DNA of 64,000 nucleotides. Source: Vulcanisaeta moutnovskia 768-28. Its GTDB lineage: Archaea > Thermoproteota > Thermoprotei > Thermoproteales > Thermocladiaceae. The notes below the pieces were generated by a model. That model was not told the origin of the DNA, searched no databases, and was given only the letters and a program-made list of their open reading frames with translations. Below, piece after piece: positions 8,310 to 17,462 of this stretch; positions within the stretch are counted from its first letter, which is position 1; each line of letters starts with the position of its first letter. A program made the translations under genes and the position numbers. The stretch is from contig NC_015151.1 of NCBI RefSeq assembly GCF_000190315.1, positions 868,001-932,000 on the forward strand. The letters run 5' to 3'.

Positions 8310-9842
8310 ATGTCATTACCAATAATACCCGGAATTAAGCCGCCCTGGATAACTGAGTTAGGTGGTGTGGCCTCTGAGCATCCATTAGCAAGTAAGTTAG
8401 GTGTTGATGTGCTTAGTCTCGGTGGTAATGCCATTGACGCTGCAATAACAACATCACTAGCACTGGCTCTTACGCAGCCTCATTTAGGCGGTTTAGGTGG
8501 GGATTTCTTTGCCATGGTGTATATAGCCAGGGAGGGGAGGGTTTACTTCATAAACGCCAGTGGTTGGGCACCTAGGAGACTAAGTAGGGAGTTATTATTA
8601 CAAAGAGGGTTGAATTCAATACCAATAAGAGGGCCATTATCACCAGTGATTCCTGGACTATTGGCGGGGCTCCATGCATTATGGAAGAGATTTGGAACTG
8701 ATGAGTGGAAATCCCTTGTAAGGCCTGTGGTTGAGACGGCAAAGAGTGGATTCCCAGCAAGCCCAAGCTTCGCTAAAGCCATAGAATTGCTTAGGAATGA
8801 CATTGCTAAAAACAATGACTTTAAGTCCGTATACCCAATAAACGCTAAGCCCTGGGATATAATAAGGATAGAGCCATTAATTAAAACATTTGAGTTGATA
8901 ATGGAGTACGGGCCCGACGCATTCTATCGAGGAGAAATAGGTGAAGCTGTTGTTAATTATGTGCAATCCGCCGGTGGTGTTATGGAGATGAGTGATTTAA
9001 CGGAATATGAGCCTGAGTGGCGTGACCCACTTAGTATTGATTATAAGGGATTGACTATTTACGAATCACCACCCAATACCCAGGGTATAACCACATTAAT
9101 GATATTGAGGCTTCTTGAGGAGTTAAGGGTTAATGTCGATGCGTGGTCACGTAATAGGATTGAGACTTACCTGGGCATTTACAGGATTGCCTATGAACTT
9201 AGAGACTCGTATGTCGGCGATCCAAGGTTTGTTGAAATACCAATTAATAAGCTCCTTGATCCAGGATTCCTGATGTCCGCGTATAAATCAAGAGTTGGCA
9301 AGCGATTGAGTGGTTCTGGCGATACCACGTATTTCGTGGTTGTGGATAGGGAGGGTAACGTCGTAAGTGCCATCCAAAGCCTATACCAGCATTTTGGTTC
9401 GTTGGTTACTGAGCCCAAGTATGGGATCACACTCAATGATAGAGCCTCGGACTTCTCAATGGATGGGCCGAACGCATTAATGCCCAGAAAGAGGCCACTT
9501 CATACATTAAGTACAGTAATAATTACTAGGAATGGAGAACCAAAATACGCACTTGGAACTTCCGGGGCTCATTTCAGGCCACAACAGCATACTTTATTTA
9601 TAACGAACATGGTTGATCACGGCCTAAGTCCTGTTGAGGCAATCGACGCGCCTAGGTTCCTGTGGGATAGAAAGTCACTAATCATCGAGGAAGGTTACGA
9701 AATAACAGGCCTAACAGAACCATACCAAGTAATTAGGTATCCAGGCAGGACCGGCGTGGCCAGTATAGCGGCATTCCTCGATAATGGCAGGAAACTACTC
9801 TACACCGACATACGCGGGGATGGATTAGCCCTTGGTCAATAA
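8310..9842 (+). CDS. ggt: Gamma-glutamyltransferase (Ntn-hydrolase)
   Basis: The enzyme is made as a proenzyme that cleaves itself and then hydrolyses or transfers gamma-glutamyl groups. The N-terminal half begins with the GGT hallmark region (ASEHPLASKLGVDVLSLGGNAIDAA, with GGLGGDFF following at about 65). The processing site is GDTTYFVVVD with Thr339 as the predicted N-terminal nucleophile of the small subunit, followed by NDRASDF and the GTSGAHFRPQQ region near the C-terminus. At 510 residues the length is normal, but no signal peptide is seen, so it is likely cytoplasmic, as in other archaeal members. A TATA-like CTCTAAAAG near 8278-8287 supports the ATG. Confidence 0.92.
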   Translation: MSLPIIPGIKPPWITELGGVASEHPLASKLGVDVLSLGGNAIDAAITTSLALALTQPHLGGLGGDFFAMVYIAREGRVYFINASGWAPRRLSRELLLQRGLNSIPIRGPLSPVIPGLLAGLHALWKRFGTDEWKSLVRPVVETAKSGFPASPSFAKAIELLRNDIAKNNDFKSVYPINAKPWDIIRIEPLIKTFELIMEYGPDAFYRGEIGEAVVNYVQSAGGVMEMSDLTEYEPEWRDPLSIDYKGLTIYESPPNTQGITTLMILRLLEELRVNVDAWSRNRIETYLGIYRIAYELRDSYVGDPRFVEIPINKLLDPGFLMSAYKSRVGKRLSGSGDTTYFVVVDREGNVVSAIQSLYQHFGSLVTEPKYGITLNDRASDFSMDGPNALMPRKRPLHTLSTVIITRNGEPKYALGTSGAHFRPQQHTLFITNMVDHGLSPVEAIDAPRFLWDRKSLIIEEGYEITGLTEPYQVIRYPGRTGVASIAAFLDNGRKLLYTDIRGDGLALGQ

Positions 9843-9884
9843 CTCTACGTTAAGTGTTACGAATGTTTAGGGTGTAGAAAATGC

Positions 9885-9892
9885 TTATAAAT
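9885..9892 (+). promoter_or_regulatory. TATA box of the ABC importer operon
   Basis: TTATAAAT is centred about 26 bp before the ATG of the substrate-binding protein at 9915, which predicts a leaderless transcript. A perfect inverted repeat overlaps its downstream edge. Confidence 0.65.
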
Positions 9893-9908
9893 AGGATGCT
9901 TATCCTAT
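9891..9908 (+). promoter_or_regulatory. Candidate operator: 7-bp inverted repeat between TATA box and start codon
   Basis: ATAGGAT-GCTT-ATCCTAT is a perfect 7+7 inverted repeat with a 4-nt centre. It lies exactly between the TATA box and the predicted transcription start of the importer operon, where a bound repressor would block polymerase recruitment. I see no second copy in the window. The regulator is unknown; metal- or cofactor-dependent control of the importer would be a natural reading. Confidence 0.5.
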
Positions 9909-9914
9909 CATCGT

Positions 9915-10997
9915 ATGTCGAGAGGTATTTCAAAGGCGTTGATCATAGGGGTGGCCATAATTATTGCTGTAGTAATAATAGCCGTGTACTACGCTACCCA
10001 AGTCCATACGTTAAGGCAGGGTATGTCGAGTATTGGTGTTAACTATCCAATAACAGTGATTGATTACTTGGGCCGTAACATCACAATATACTCACAGCCA
10101 AGTAGTGTAGGTACCATAAGCCCTGACTGTACACAAATAATATATGTGCTTGGCTTTGGCAGTAGGGTTATCCTGATCGATGCTTATTCCGAACAACTAC
10201 TTAATTACCTAAATGTCACAATACCAAGTAATGCCACCACCATTAATTCAATATATGGATCACCACCGATAGAACCAATAATAACTGCACACCCATCACT
10301 ACTCTGTGCAGATGCTGGTTTCCAGCCACAGCTGGTGCAGAGCATTAGTACATTGAGCGCGGCTAACATTAACGTGATATTCATAGGCGGTACGAGCAAT
10401 ACAAATGTGACTGGCATAGAAAATGACATAATGCTGATGGCCAAGGCGCTTGGGGTTCCAGGTAGGGGTGAGGAGGTGATAAGTCATATGAATAATGTCA
10501 TTAATTACGTAGAGAGTAAGGTCTCGAATGAGCCTAGGGTTACCGTAGCCTACATATCATGGTATAACCCAATCTATGTTGCAGGTAACTCGTCATTTGT
10601 TGGTTACTACATTAATTTAGCCGGTGGTTATGATCCATTCAACGGCATGTACCCCACTGTAAGTCCAAGCCAATTACTCGCGGTCAATCCTGACTATATA
10701 ATTGTGGATGATTTCATGGGCAACTACACAGCAACTCTTCAGGCAATACTCTCAATACCTGGAATAAACAGTACAAATGCTGTTAAGGAGGATCATATAT
10801 ACATACTTGGTAACTTTGCAGAGAGTCTCATTGAGGAGCCGGGTCCATTATCAGTCTATGGAGCCTTGCTTCTCGCCATGATACTTCATCCAAGCGCCTT
10901 CAGTCTTAACTCAACGGCCATACCACATTACATTAGTGCCCAGTGGGTTGATCAGTACGTTAAGCCCAACTTAAATATTACGTTAAGTGATGGGTGA
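9915..10997 (+). CDS. ABC transporter substrate-binding protein, BtuF/FhuD class
   Basis: This membrane-anchored binding protein captures a metal chelate or cobalamin outside the cell. The N-terminus has one hydrophobic span (about 8-27) acting as anchor, then an extracellular domain opening with ITVIDYLGRNITIYSQPSSVGTISPDCTQIIYVLG, the usual start of PF01497-type proteins, and a C-terminal lobe (PTVSPSQLLAVNPDYIIVDD). Several N-x-T/S sequons fit an extracellular protein. The stop overlaps the permease GTG by 4 nt (GTGA), so the operon is translationally coupled. Nearby B12-dependent genes favour a corrinoid ligand, but iron chelates or molybdate/tungstate (MolA-like) remain possible. Confidence 0.85.
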   Translation: MSRGISKALIIGVAIIIAVVIIAVYYATQVHTLRQGMSSIGVNYPITVIDYLGRNITIYSQPSSVGTISPDCTQIIYVLGFGSRVILIDAYSEQLLNYLNVTIPSNATTINSIYGSPPIEPIITAHPSLLCADAGFQPQLVQSISTLSAANINVIFIGGTSNTNVTGIENDIMLMAKALGVPGRGEEVISHMNNVINYVESKVSNEPRVTVAYISWYNPIYVAGNSSFVGYYINLAGGYDPFNGMYPTVSPSQLLAVNPDYIIVDDFMGNYTATLQAILSIPGINSTNAVKEDHIYILGNFAESLIEEPGPLSVYGALLLAMILHPSAFSLNSTAIPHYISAQWVDQYVKPNLNITLSDG

Positions 10998-11992
10998 TTG
11001 CCACGGTCAGTAACCCAATTGTAAAATTCCTTTGGTTATTTATTCCATTATTATCAATCGGTATTATTCTAAATATTTTCATTGGTGAGGTCATTGTACC
11101 ACTAGGGGCATTGCTGGATCCAACACAGGCATATAGGGTCATAATAATGGATATAAGACTACCTGAGATACTTGCTTGCATAGTTGTTGGGACTGACTTA
11201 GCCGTGGCAGGCGCTGTCATGCAGGCGGTTTTTAGGAACCCTCTTGCCGAACCTTACATAACTGGAACAGCCTCTGGGGCATTATTAGGTGCGTTACTCG
11301 GCCTATTAATAAACGTCCTATTTAAGGTTGGGTCACCATCAATAATACTAATGCCATTACTATCATTCCTAGGCGCTATGCTGGCCACAATTGTCGTTGT
11401 GGCCTTTGGCAGAGGTGGTTGGTTATCGCTCATCCTCGCGGGCATTGCCATTTCAATAATGTTCTCGTCAATAGTCATGATACTTGACACGTACTTACTA
11501 ACAATAATCCCAACACTACCCGCAATAGTTTACTTACTATTTGGCACAGTGAGCGGCATTAATTGGGGTGATGATATTACTATGATTAGCGTAAGTCTGC
11601 CAGTACTTACGTATATAATGGTTAGTGCGCGTGAGGTTAACCTACTGATGATAAGTGATGAGGTTGCGCAAGCCAGTGGTACCAACCCTAAGGCATTTAG
11701 GAACTTATTGATTGTATTAACTGGATTGTTGACTGCCGTATCGGTATCATTCACCGGCATTATAGGTTTCATAGGCCTTGTAACGCCACACTTAACTCGT
11801 TTGTCAATATCAAGCTCCGATAATTCGAGAGTTATACCATTATCGATGATTTCGGGCTCCACAATAATGCTTTACGCGAATGTTGTTAGTAAGGTATTGA
11901 TTACGGGCACGGTAATGCCAATAACAGCAATAACAAGTCTCTTTGGTGTTCCTGTATTACTATTTTTGCTCAGGGGTGGTCGTAATGAGTAG
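10994..11992 (+). CDS. ABC transporter permease, FecCD/BtuC family
   Basis: This multi-span permease has about ten predicted transmembrane segments in 332 residues, the size of BtuC. Family features are RLPEILACIVVGTDLAVAGAVMQAVFRNPLAEPYITGTASGA near the N-terminus (R-L-P plus N-P-L-A-x-P) and TGIIGFIGLVTPHLTR near the coupling helix about residue 260. It starts with GTG overlapping the stop of the binding protein and ends overlapping the ATPase start by 8 nt, so the three form one tight operon. Substrate is inferred only from context. Confidence 0.9.
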   Translation: MIATVSNPIVKFLWLFIPLLSIGIILNIFIGEVIVPLGALLDPTQAYRVIIMDIRLPEILACIVVGTDLAVAGAVMQAVFRNPLAEPYITGTASGALLGALLGLLINVLFKVGSPSIILMPLLSFLGAMLATIVVVAFGRGGWLSLILAGIAISIMFSSIVMILDTYLLTIIPTLPAIVYLLFGTVSGINWGDDITMISVSLPVLTYIMVSAREVNLLMISDEVAQASGTNPKAFRNLLIVLTGLLTAVSVSFTGIIGFIGLVTPHLTRLSISSSDNSRVIPLSMISGSTIMLYANVVSKVLITGTVMPITAITSLFGVPVLLFLLRGGRNE

Positions 11993-12749
11993 TTACATAG
12001 TTAGATTTGTTAATGCTAGGATTGGGTATAATGAGCCCATTATTAAGGAAATAACGTTAAACATACCAAGGCCGAGTCTAACAACAATACTTGGGCCCAA
12101 TGGCTCTGGGAAAACAACCCTGCTTAGGGCTATAATAAAGTACGCAAGAATCTTTGGTGGTTATGCATACATTGATGGTAAGAGTATTGATGAGATTCCC
12201 ATTAGGGATTTGCCGAAGTACGTTTCGTACTCACCTGCCGAGATTTACTCGCAAATGTCGTTAACAGTTCTAGATATTGTCACGAGTTCTCGAAATGGTG
12301 AGGGTTGGATAAATAAGGATGATGCGGTCGCAGTTCTTAAGTACCTGGGTATAAATAATATTGCCAGTAAGAGATTTGATGAACTAAGTACTGGTCAGAA
12401 GAGACTTGTTTTAATAGCAAGGGCTTTGGCTTCAAAGGCGTCATTATTATTATTGGATGAACCGACATCAAACCTAGATCTCAGTAATAAATATAGGGTT
12501 ATCCTAACATTAAGAAGGATTGTTAATGATAAGGGAATTACTGTGATTGCCACTGGGCATGATATTGACCTTGCATTAATTAGCGACTGGGTTATAGCGA
12601 TAAGGAACGGGGATATAATGGCTATGGGTGTTCCAGGTGACATAATTAATAGTAAGATACTAAGTGAATTGTATGATATTGATGTGGAGGTTCTTGAGAT
12701 AAATGGGCATAGGCTTATTTATGTACATAATGAATTTATGAATGATTGA
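11985..12749 (+). CDS. ABC transporter ATP-binding protein, BtuD/FepC class
   Basis: This cytoplasmic ATPase energises the importer. The 254-residue protein (from the ATG at 11985; the frame is open back to 11943, but that part overlaps the permease and is not conserved) has Walker A GPNGSGKTTL, a Q-loop region, the signature LSTGQKR (a variant of LSGGQ), Walker B LLLLDEPTSNLD and the switch His in ATGHDIDLA. This is the pattern of iron/B12-type importers. It is the last gene of the three-gene operon; the AOR promoter follows. Confidence 0.92.
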   Translation: MSSYIVRFVNARIGYNEPIIKEITLNIPRPSLTTILGPNGSGKTTLLRAIIKYARIFGGYAYIDGKSIDEIPIRDLPKYVSYSPAEIYSQMSLTVLDIVTSSRNGEGWINKDDAVAVLKYLGINNIASKRFDELSTGQKRLVLIARALASKASLLLLDEPTSNLDLSNKYRVILTLRRIVNDKGITVIATGHDIDLALISDWVIAIRNGDIMAMGVPGDIINSKILSELYDIDVEVLEINGHRLIYVHNEFMND

Positions 12750-12796
12750 TTGTTTTCTCATTATCCCTATTTATCTTATTTTGACATAATAAGAAA

Positions 12797-12809
12797 GATT
12801 TATTTAATG
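12797..12809 (+). promoter_or_regulatory. TATA box of the first AOR gene
   Basis: GATTTATTTAATG is centred near 12803, 28 bp before the ATG at 12831, predicting a leaderless start. An imperfect inverted repeat (CTTATT-TTGACAT-AATAAG, 12774-12792) lies just upstream, where the TFB recognition element and upstream activators would bind. Confidence 0.5.
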
Positions 12810-12830
12810 CATTTTCACTGAACCACCGTT

Positions 12831-14669
12831 ATGTTTGGATGGGGTGGGCATATATTAAGGATTGATCTTTCCAGAAGGAGGTATGTTGTTCAATCACTAG
12901 ATCCATCCCTTGCACAGAACTATATTGGTGGTAGGGGCTTTGCAATAAAGACTTTATGGGATGAATTGCCGCCAGGAATCGACCCATTAAGTCCACTTAA
13001 TAAGTTAATACTTGCCGTGGGGCCATTGACGGCATTACCAATACCCAATAGTGGTAAGTTACTCGTGGCTGCTAAAAGCCCATTAACGGGTGGTTATGGT
13101 GATGGTAATATTGGTTCATGGTTAGCAGTTCATATGAGGAGGGCGGACCTTGATATGATAATAATTGAGGGTAGGGCTGAGAAACCCACGTATCTATACA
13201 TTGAGAATAAGGGCGAGGAGTTCAGGGTTGATTTTAATAACGCAGATGATTTATGGGGCCTTGACTCATTTACCACTGAGGATAGGTTAAAGAAGGTTCA
13301 TGGTAGTGACGTGGGCATGGTTCTCATAGGCCCCGCTGGTGAGAGGCTCGTGAGATTCGCAACTATCGTTGCCCAGAAGGGACGTAGTGGTGGTAGACCT
13401 GGCATAGGCGCTGTTATGGGTAGTAAAAACTTGAAGGCAGTGGTTATGAGGGGCCATGGCGACATTAAGGTTGCAGATCCAATGCTTAGGAAGATTGGCG
13501 TCGATGCCATAGTGGCCACGAAATCTAAACCAGGTTATCCATTCTGGATGAGGCAAGGAACCACATCAACGGTAGAGTGGGCTCAAGAAGCTAGTGTGTT
13601 GCCCACGTATAATTATTCCGAGGGTCAATTTGATGATTATGAAAAAATAGGTGGTTTTTCTGTTGAGAAAAATAAGATCACGACTAAATCATGTCCGCAA
13701 TGCGTCATGGCTTGCGGGCACGTGGTTAAGGACGCTGAAAACGAACCTGCTGAGTTGGATTATGAGAATATCGCAATGCTCGGTAGTAACCTTGGTATTG
13801 GTGATTTAGCTAAGGTGGCGCACCTAAATAGGATCGCGGATATGATGGGTATGGACACGATAAGCCTCGGTTCAAGCCTAGGTTTTGCAATGGAGGCTTC
13901 AGAGAAGGGGCTTCTTAAGGAGGGAATTGAGTGGGGTGATTATAAGAGAGCTGTTGATGTTGCCATGGATATAGCACTACAAAGAACCGAGCTGGGTAGG
14001 TTACTTGGTAAGGGTGTTAGGGCAGCGTCGATGGAGCTGGGTCAGGAAGCCACTGAATTTGCAATGCATGTTAAGGGTCTTGAAATAAGTGCCTATGACT
14101 GTCACGCAGCGCCAGGTATGGCATTAGCATTTTCTACAAGCCCAATTGGTGCTCATCATAAGGATGCCTGGCTAATATCCTGGGAGGTTCAGAGGGGTAG
14201 GTTTGACTATACCAAGGATAAGGTCGAGAAGCTTGTGGAAATGCAGAACATAAGGGGTGGTCTATTCGAAACAATAGTGACCTGCAGGTTCCCCTGGGTC
14301 GAGGTCGGCCTCGAACTTGATTGGTACTTTAGGTTGTTTAAGGCTGCCACGGGGATGGACATGAACATGGATATACTAAGTACTATAAATAATAGGATTT
14401 ATACATTAATCAGGGCGTTTTGGGTTAGGGAGTATGGACATTGGGATAGGGCGTATGACACACCACCTGTCAAGTGGTTCAAGAGACCATTGAGTAGGGG
14501 CCCACTCAAGGGTGCTAAGCTTGATTATGATGGTTATCAGAGAATGCTCAGTTGGTATTACGAGTTGAGGGGTTGGGATGAGAGAGGTATACCGAGAAAG
14601 GATACCTTAAGGCGTTTAGATCTTGATTTTGTGATTTCGCAACTTGGATCTAAGGTTAACCTTAATTGA
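12831..14669 (+). CDS. Tungsten-dependent aldehyde:ferredoxin oxidoreductase family protein (first copy)
   Basis: This enzyme should oxidise an aldehyde (or aldose-type substrate) to the acid with ferredoxin as acceptor, using tungstopterin and one 4Fe-4S cluster. The AOR N-terminal domain (LRIDLSRRRYVVQSLD; GGRGFAIKTLWDELPPGIDPLSPLNKL) binds the pterin. Cluster ligands are C288-x2-C291-x3-C295 (SCPQCVMAC) with Cys485 (VTCRFPW) as the likely fourth. At 612 residues the length is typical. The gene lies between the importer and the cobalamin adenosyltransferase (41-bp gap), in one direction. The substrate cannot be assigned; AOR, FOR and GAPOR-type members share this architecture. Confidence 0.92.
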   Translation: MFGWGGHILRIDLSRRRYVVQSLDPSLAQNYIGGRGFAIKTLWDELPPGIDPLSPLNKLILAVGPLTALPIPNSGKLLVAAKSPLTGGYGDGNIGSWLAVHMRRADLDMIIIEGRAEKPTYLYIENKGEEFRVDFNNADDLWGLDSFTTEDRLKKVHGSDVGMVLIGPAGERLVRFATIVAQKGRSGGRPGIGAVMGSKNLKAVVMRGHGDIKVADPMLRKIGVDAIVATKSKPGYPFWMRQGTTSTVEWAQEASVLPTYNYSEGQFDDYEKIGGFSVEKNKITTKSCPQCVMACGHVVKDAENEPAELDYENIAMLGSNLGIGDLAKVAHLNRIADMMGMDTISLGSSLGFAMEASEKGLLKEGIEWGDYKRAVDVAMDIALQRTELGRLLGKGVRAASMELGQEATEFAMHVKGLEISAYDCHAAPGMALAFSTSPIGAHHKDAWLISWEVQRGRFDYTKDKVEKLVEMQNIRGGLFETIVTCRFPWVEVGLELDWYFRLFKAATGMDMNMDILSTINNRIYTLIRAFWVREYGHWDRAYDTPPVKWFKRPLSRGPLKGAKLDYDGYQRMLSWYYELRGWDERGIPRKDTLRRLDLDFVISQLGSKVNLN

Positions 14670-14677
14670 TGAATTAA

Positions 14678-14688
14678 ATTTATATAAT
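14678..14688 (+). promoter_or_regulatory. TATA box of the adenosyltransferase/mutase genes
   Basis: ATTTATATAAT is centred near 14683, 28 bp before ATG 14711. It supports a leaderless start there rather than the upstream in-frame TTG at 14702. A second TATA-like ATTTATTAG at 15326-15334 lies 29 bp before the mutase ATG. Confidence 0.55.
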
Positions 14689-14710
14689 GAATAATGTGTA
14701 ATTGATATTA

Positions 14711-15319
14711 ATGAGTGATAATTGTCGTTTACCGTTATTTGCAGACTGTAAAGAGGTAGATAATAGTATTAAGTGTCCTGGCGATAGTGGTTATAGTGTA
14801 ATACCACTGTTTGGCAAGAGAGTTAGAGTGCGTAAGGACTCAGCTCCAATAATGCTCATGGGTTGTTTAGATGAATTATCAAATATAGCCAATAGTACTA
14901 GACTTGATTTTGGAGGCAATGTTATTGGTGAGATAGCCTCAATAGTAATGGCATTATCAATGCAATTAAATGCCTACCTAGTGCAGGGTAGTGATGATCG
15001 ATTAAGTAGGGTTAGGAGTGTTGAGGATTTATTAATGGCAAAGATAGCTGATTTATGCCGTGGATTCAAGGGACCACTTGGTTGGATAATAGCAACAACA
15101 CCCGAGCTTCAGGCTCTCGATACCATAAGGGTTAAGTTGAGGGAGTGTGGTAGAATTGCATCATCAATGCTTGATGACTACCCACCATCAGTAAACGTAA
15201 TTAGTGTTATGAACCATGCCGATAAATTAATAGCCCAGGCCATGTATTGCATGGGTGGTCATGTGTTTAGGTCTGTTGATGATGCTATGAATTATTTACT
15301 AGGCAACATCACGAGATAA
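14711..15319 (+). CDS. Cobalamin adenosyltransferase, PduO type (divergent)
   Basis: It should transfer adenosyl from ATP to cob(I)alamin to make the cofactor of methylmalonyl-CoA mutase. The N-terminal signature is clear: GDSG, FGKRVRVRKDS and GCLDELSNI match the ATP-binding GDxGxT...RVxKDxxR...GxxDELN pattern. The C-terminal motif is degraded: where relatives have R-x3-R-R-A-E-R, this one reads RVKLRECGR, losing the second Arg and the Glu. The start is ATG 14711 (202 residues), set by the TATA box. It lies 39 bp upstream of the mutase, which strongly supports the function despite the divergence. Confidence 0.78.
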   Translation: MSDNCRLPLFADCKEVDNSIKCPGDSGYSVIPLFGKRVRVRKDSAPIMLMGCLDELSNIANSTRLDFGGNVIGEIASIVMALSMQLNAYLVQGSDDRLSRVRSVEDLLMAKIADLCRGFKGPLGWIIATTPELQALDTIRVKLRECGRIASSMLDDYPPSVNVISVMNHADKLIAQAMYCMGGHVFRSVDDAMNYLLGNITR

Positions 15320-15358
15320 GAACAGATTTATTAGTAAATAATTATTTGTAAATTATTA

Positions 15359-17029
15359 ATGGAGAATACGGATAAAATTAAGGAAAAGTATGATGAGTGG
15401 GTTAGGGAATTTCTATTACCAACTCTTAAAAAGGTACCTGAATGGAGGAAGTTCATAACATCATTTGGCGTTGAGATAAAGCCTCTTTATACACCACTTG
15501 ATGTTAAGGATGATTATCTCGATAGACTAGGCTTTCCTGGAGAGTATCCGCTCACTAGAGGTATATACCCAAGTATGTATAGGTCAAGGCTCTGGACATT
15601 TAGGGAGTACTCAGGCTTTGGGTCGCCTGAGGATACGAATAAGAGGTATAAGTTTCTCATATCACAGGGACAGACCGGGTTAAGTGTTGCCTTTGATTTG
15701 CCAACTCAGCTAGGTCTTGATCCTGACCATGAGCTTGCGTATCCTGAGGTTGGTAAGGTCGGTGTTTCGGTTCCTGAGGTTGTTTCCATGTCAATTCTTT
15801 TTGATGATATTGATATTAGCAGAATAACTACCTCGTTCACAATAAATGCCACAGCTGCTGAGATACTATCCATGTATATAACCGTTGCAGAGAGTAGGGG
15901 TATTGATAAGGCAGTGCTTGATGGTACTATTCAGAATGACATACTCAAGGAGTTCATAGCAAGGAACCTATACATATACCCGCCACTGCACTCAATGAGA
16001 TATACAACGGACATAATAGCCTACACATCTAAGAACCTGCCCAAGTGGCATCCAATAAGTATTAGTGGTTATCACTTCAGAGAGGCGGGAGCCACTGCCG
16101 TCCAGGAACTAGCCTTCACACTAGCTGACGCCATTGAGTATACCAATTGGGTCATAAACAGGTGGAGGATGAGTGTTGATGATTTCGCGCCAGGGCTATC
16201 CTTCTTCTTCGCGGCAACAACAAATCTTTTCGAGGAGATTGCAAAGTTCAGGGCTGCCCGTAGACTCTATGCGAGGATTATGAAGGAAAGGTTCGGTGCT
16301 AGGAAGCTCGAGTCTATGAAATTGAAGTTTCACGTACAGACATCAGGTGCGGCACTAACAGCTCAACAGCCTGAGGTCAACATCATAAGGACCACAATAC
16401 AGGCATTAGCTGCCGTACTTGGCGGTGCTCAATCGCTTCATGTTAATGCCTATGATGAGGCATTATCACTCCCCACAGAAAAGTCTGTGAAACTAGCATT
16501 GAGAGTTCAACAAGTGATAGCCTATGAAAGTGGAGTCATTGATTCAATAGATCCCCTGGGTGGTTCATATTATATCGAGTGGCTCACTGATACTATTGAG
16601 GAGGAGGTCATGAAGATAATTGATTATACAGATAAGCTTGGTGGTATGACGAAAGCCGTGGAAATTGGTTACCCACAGAGGGCTATAGCTGAGTCTGCAT
16701 ATAGGTATCAAAAGATGGTCGAGGAGGGCGAGATAGCCGTGATTGGTGTAAACATGTTTAGGGAGGAGGAGAAGCTTCATATTGAGTTTCATAAGGTGGA
16801 CCCAGTATCCAGGGAGAGGAGTATCAAGCGTGTTAGGGAGGTTAGGGAGAACCGCGATAGGGAGGCTTGGGAAAGGGCTCTTAATGAGTTGAGGAGGGCG
16901 GCTGATAGGGAGGATGAGAACGTATTCCCATACATACTGAATGCCGTTAGGGCCAAGGCAACCATCGGTGAGGTATCAAGTGTATTACGTGATGTCTGGG
17001 GTGAGTACAAACCTCCGAGTATTTACTGA
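15359..17029 (+). CDS. mcmA1: Methylmalonyl-CoA mutase, large (catalytic) subunit
   Basis: This is the TIM-barrel subunit that interconverts methylmalonyl-CoA and succinyl-CoA by a radical mechanism with adenosylcobalamin. At 556 residues it has the archaeal split form without the B12-binding domain. Typical segments are [18 protein letters not shown] near residue 60, the [13 protein letters not shown] and [10 protein letters not shown]-like region (here [14 protein letters not shown]), [12 protein letters not shown] (about 235), [18 protein letters not shown] and [14 protein letters not shown]. The separate B12-binding subunit starts 34 bp downstream. An in-frame extension is not needed; the TATA-like box at 15326-15334 suits the ATG at 15359. 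Confidence 0.96.
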   Translation: MENTDKIKEKYDEWVREFLLPTLKKVPEWRKFITSFGVEIKPLYTPLDVKDDYLDRLGFPGEYPLTRGIYPSMYRSRLWTFREYSGFGSPEDTNKRYKFLISQGQTGLSVAFDLPTQLGLDPDHELAYPEVGKVGVSVPEVVSMSILFDDIDISRITTSFTINATAAEILSMYITVAESRGIDKAVLDGTIQNDILKEFIARNLYIYPPLHSMRYTTDIIAYTSKNLPKWHPISISGYHFREAGATAVQELAFTLADAIEYTNWVINRWRMSVDDFAPGLSFFFAATTNLFEEIAKFRAARRLYARIMKERFGARKLESMKLKFHVQTSGAALTAQQPEVNIIRTTIQALAAVLGGAQSLHVNAYDEALSLPTEKSVKLALRVQQVIAYESGVIDSIDPLGGSYYIEWLTDTIEEEVMKIIDYTDKLGGMTKAVEIGYPQRAIAESAYRYQKMVEEGEIAVIGVNMFREEEKLHIEFHKVDPVSRERSIKRVREVRENRDREAWERALNELRRAADREDENVFPYILNAVRAKATIGEVSSVLRDVWGEYKPPSIY

Positions 17030-17063
17030 GGAAAGATTTTTATGGTATGACACGCGGTTAGTG

Positions 17064-17462
17064 ATGCATATGCCTAAGCCTAAAATAATCATTGCCAAGC
17101 TTGGTCTTGATGGTCATGATAGGGGCGCCAAGGTAATTGCAAGGGCGTTGGCGGAGGCAGGCTTTGAGGTTGTTTATACGGGTATTAGGCAGACGCCTAG
17201 CCAGGTTGTTGAAACCGCTATTCAGGAGGATGCTAAGTTAATTGGCATTAGTATATTGTCTGGTTCACACCTGGAGCTTGTGGGTGAGTTAATGAGGATT
17301 ATGAAAGAGAAGGGTGTGAGTATTCCAGTGCTTGTTGGTGGTATAATACCACCTGAGGATAAGGAGGCATTACTTAAGATGGGTATTGCGGGCGTTTATG
17401 GCCCAGGTACTTCACTTAAGGAAATAATTGATATTGTAAAGAAGCTTGTGGGTGTTTCCTAA
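17064..17462 (+). CDS. mcmA2: Methylmalonyl-CoA mutase, small (B12-binding) subunit
   Basis: This 132-residue protein is a flavodoxin-like cobalamin-binding domain. The motif [12 protein letters not shown] carries the D-x-H-x2-G signature whose His replaces the lower base of B12; the later [13 protein letters not shown] and VGGIIPPED loops complete the site. The open frame extends upstream to 16941 into the end of the large subunit, but homology begins at the ATG 17064 (MHMPKPKI). The stop overlaps the next ATG by one base (TAATG), coupling translation to the MeaB-epimerase fusion. Confidence 0.95.
   Translation: MHMPKPKIIIAKLGLDGHDRGAKVIARALAEAGFEVVYTGIRQTPSQVVETAIQEDAKLIGISILSGSHLELVGELMRIMKEKGVSIPVLVGGIIPPEDKEALLKMGIAGVYGPGTSLKEIIDIVKKLVGVS

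Noticed and set aside
15336-15347. AAATAATTATTT palindrome before methylmalonyl-CoA mutase
   Set aside because: It is pure A/T and lies over the promoter; such sequences are expected by chance here.
16941-17063. Longer start for the B12-binding subunit
   Set aside because: It overlaps the end of the large subunit in another frame and has no homology; the domain begins at ATG 17064.
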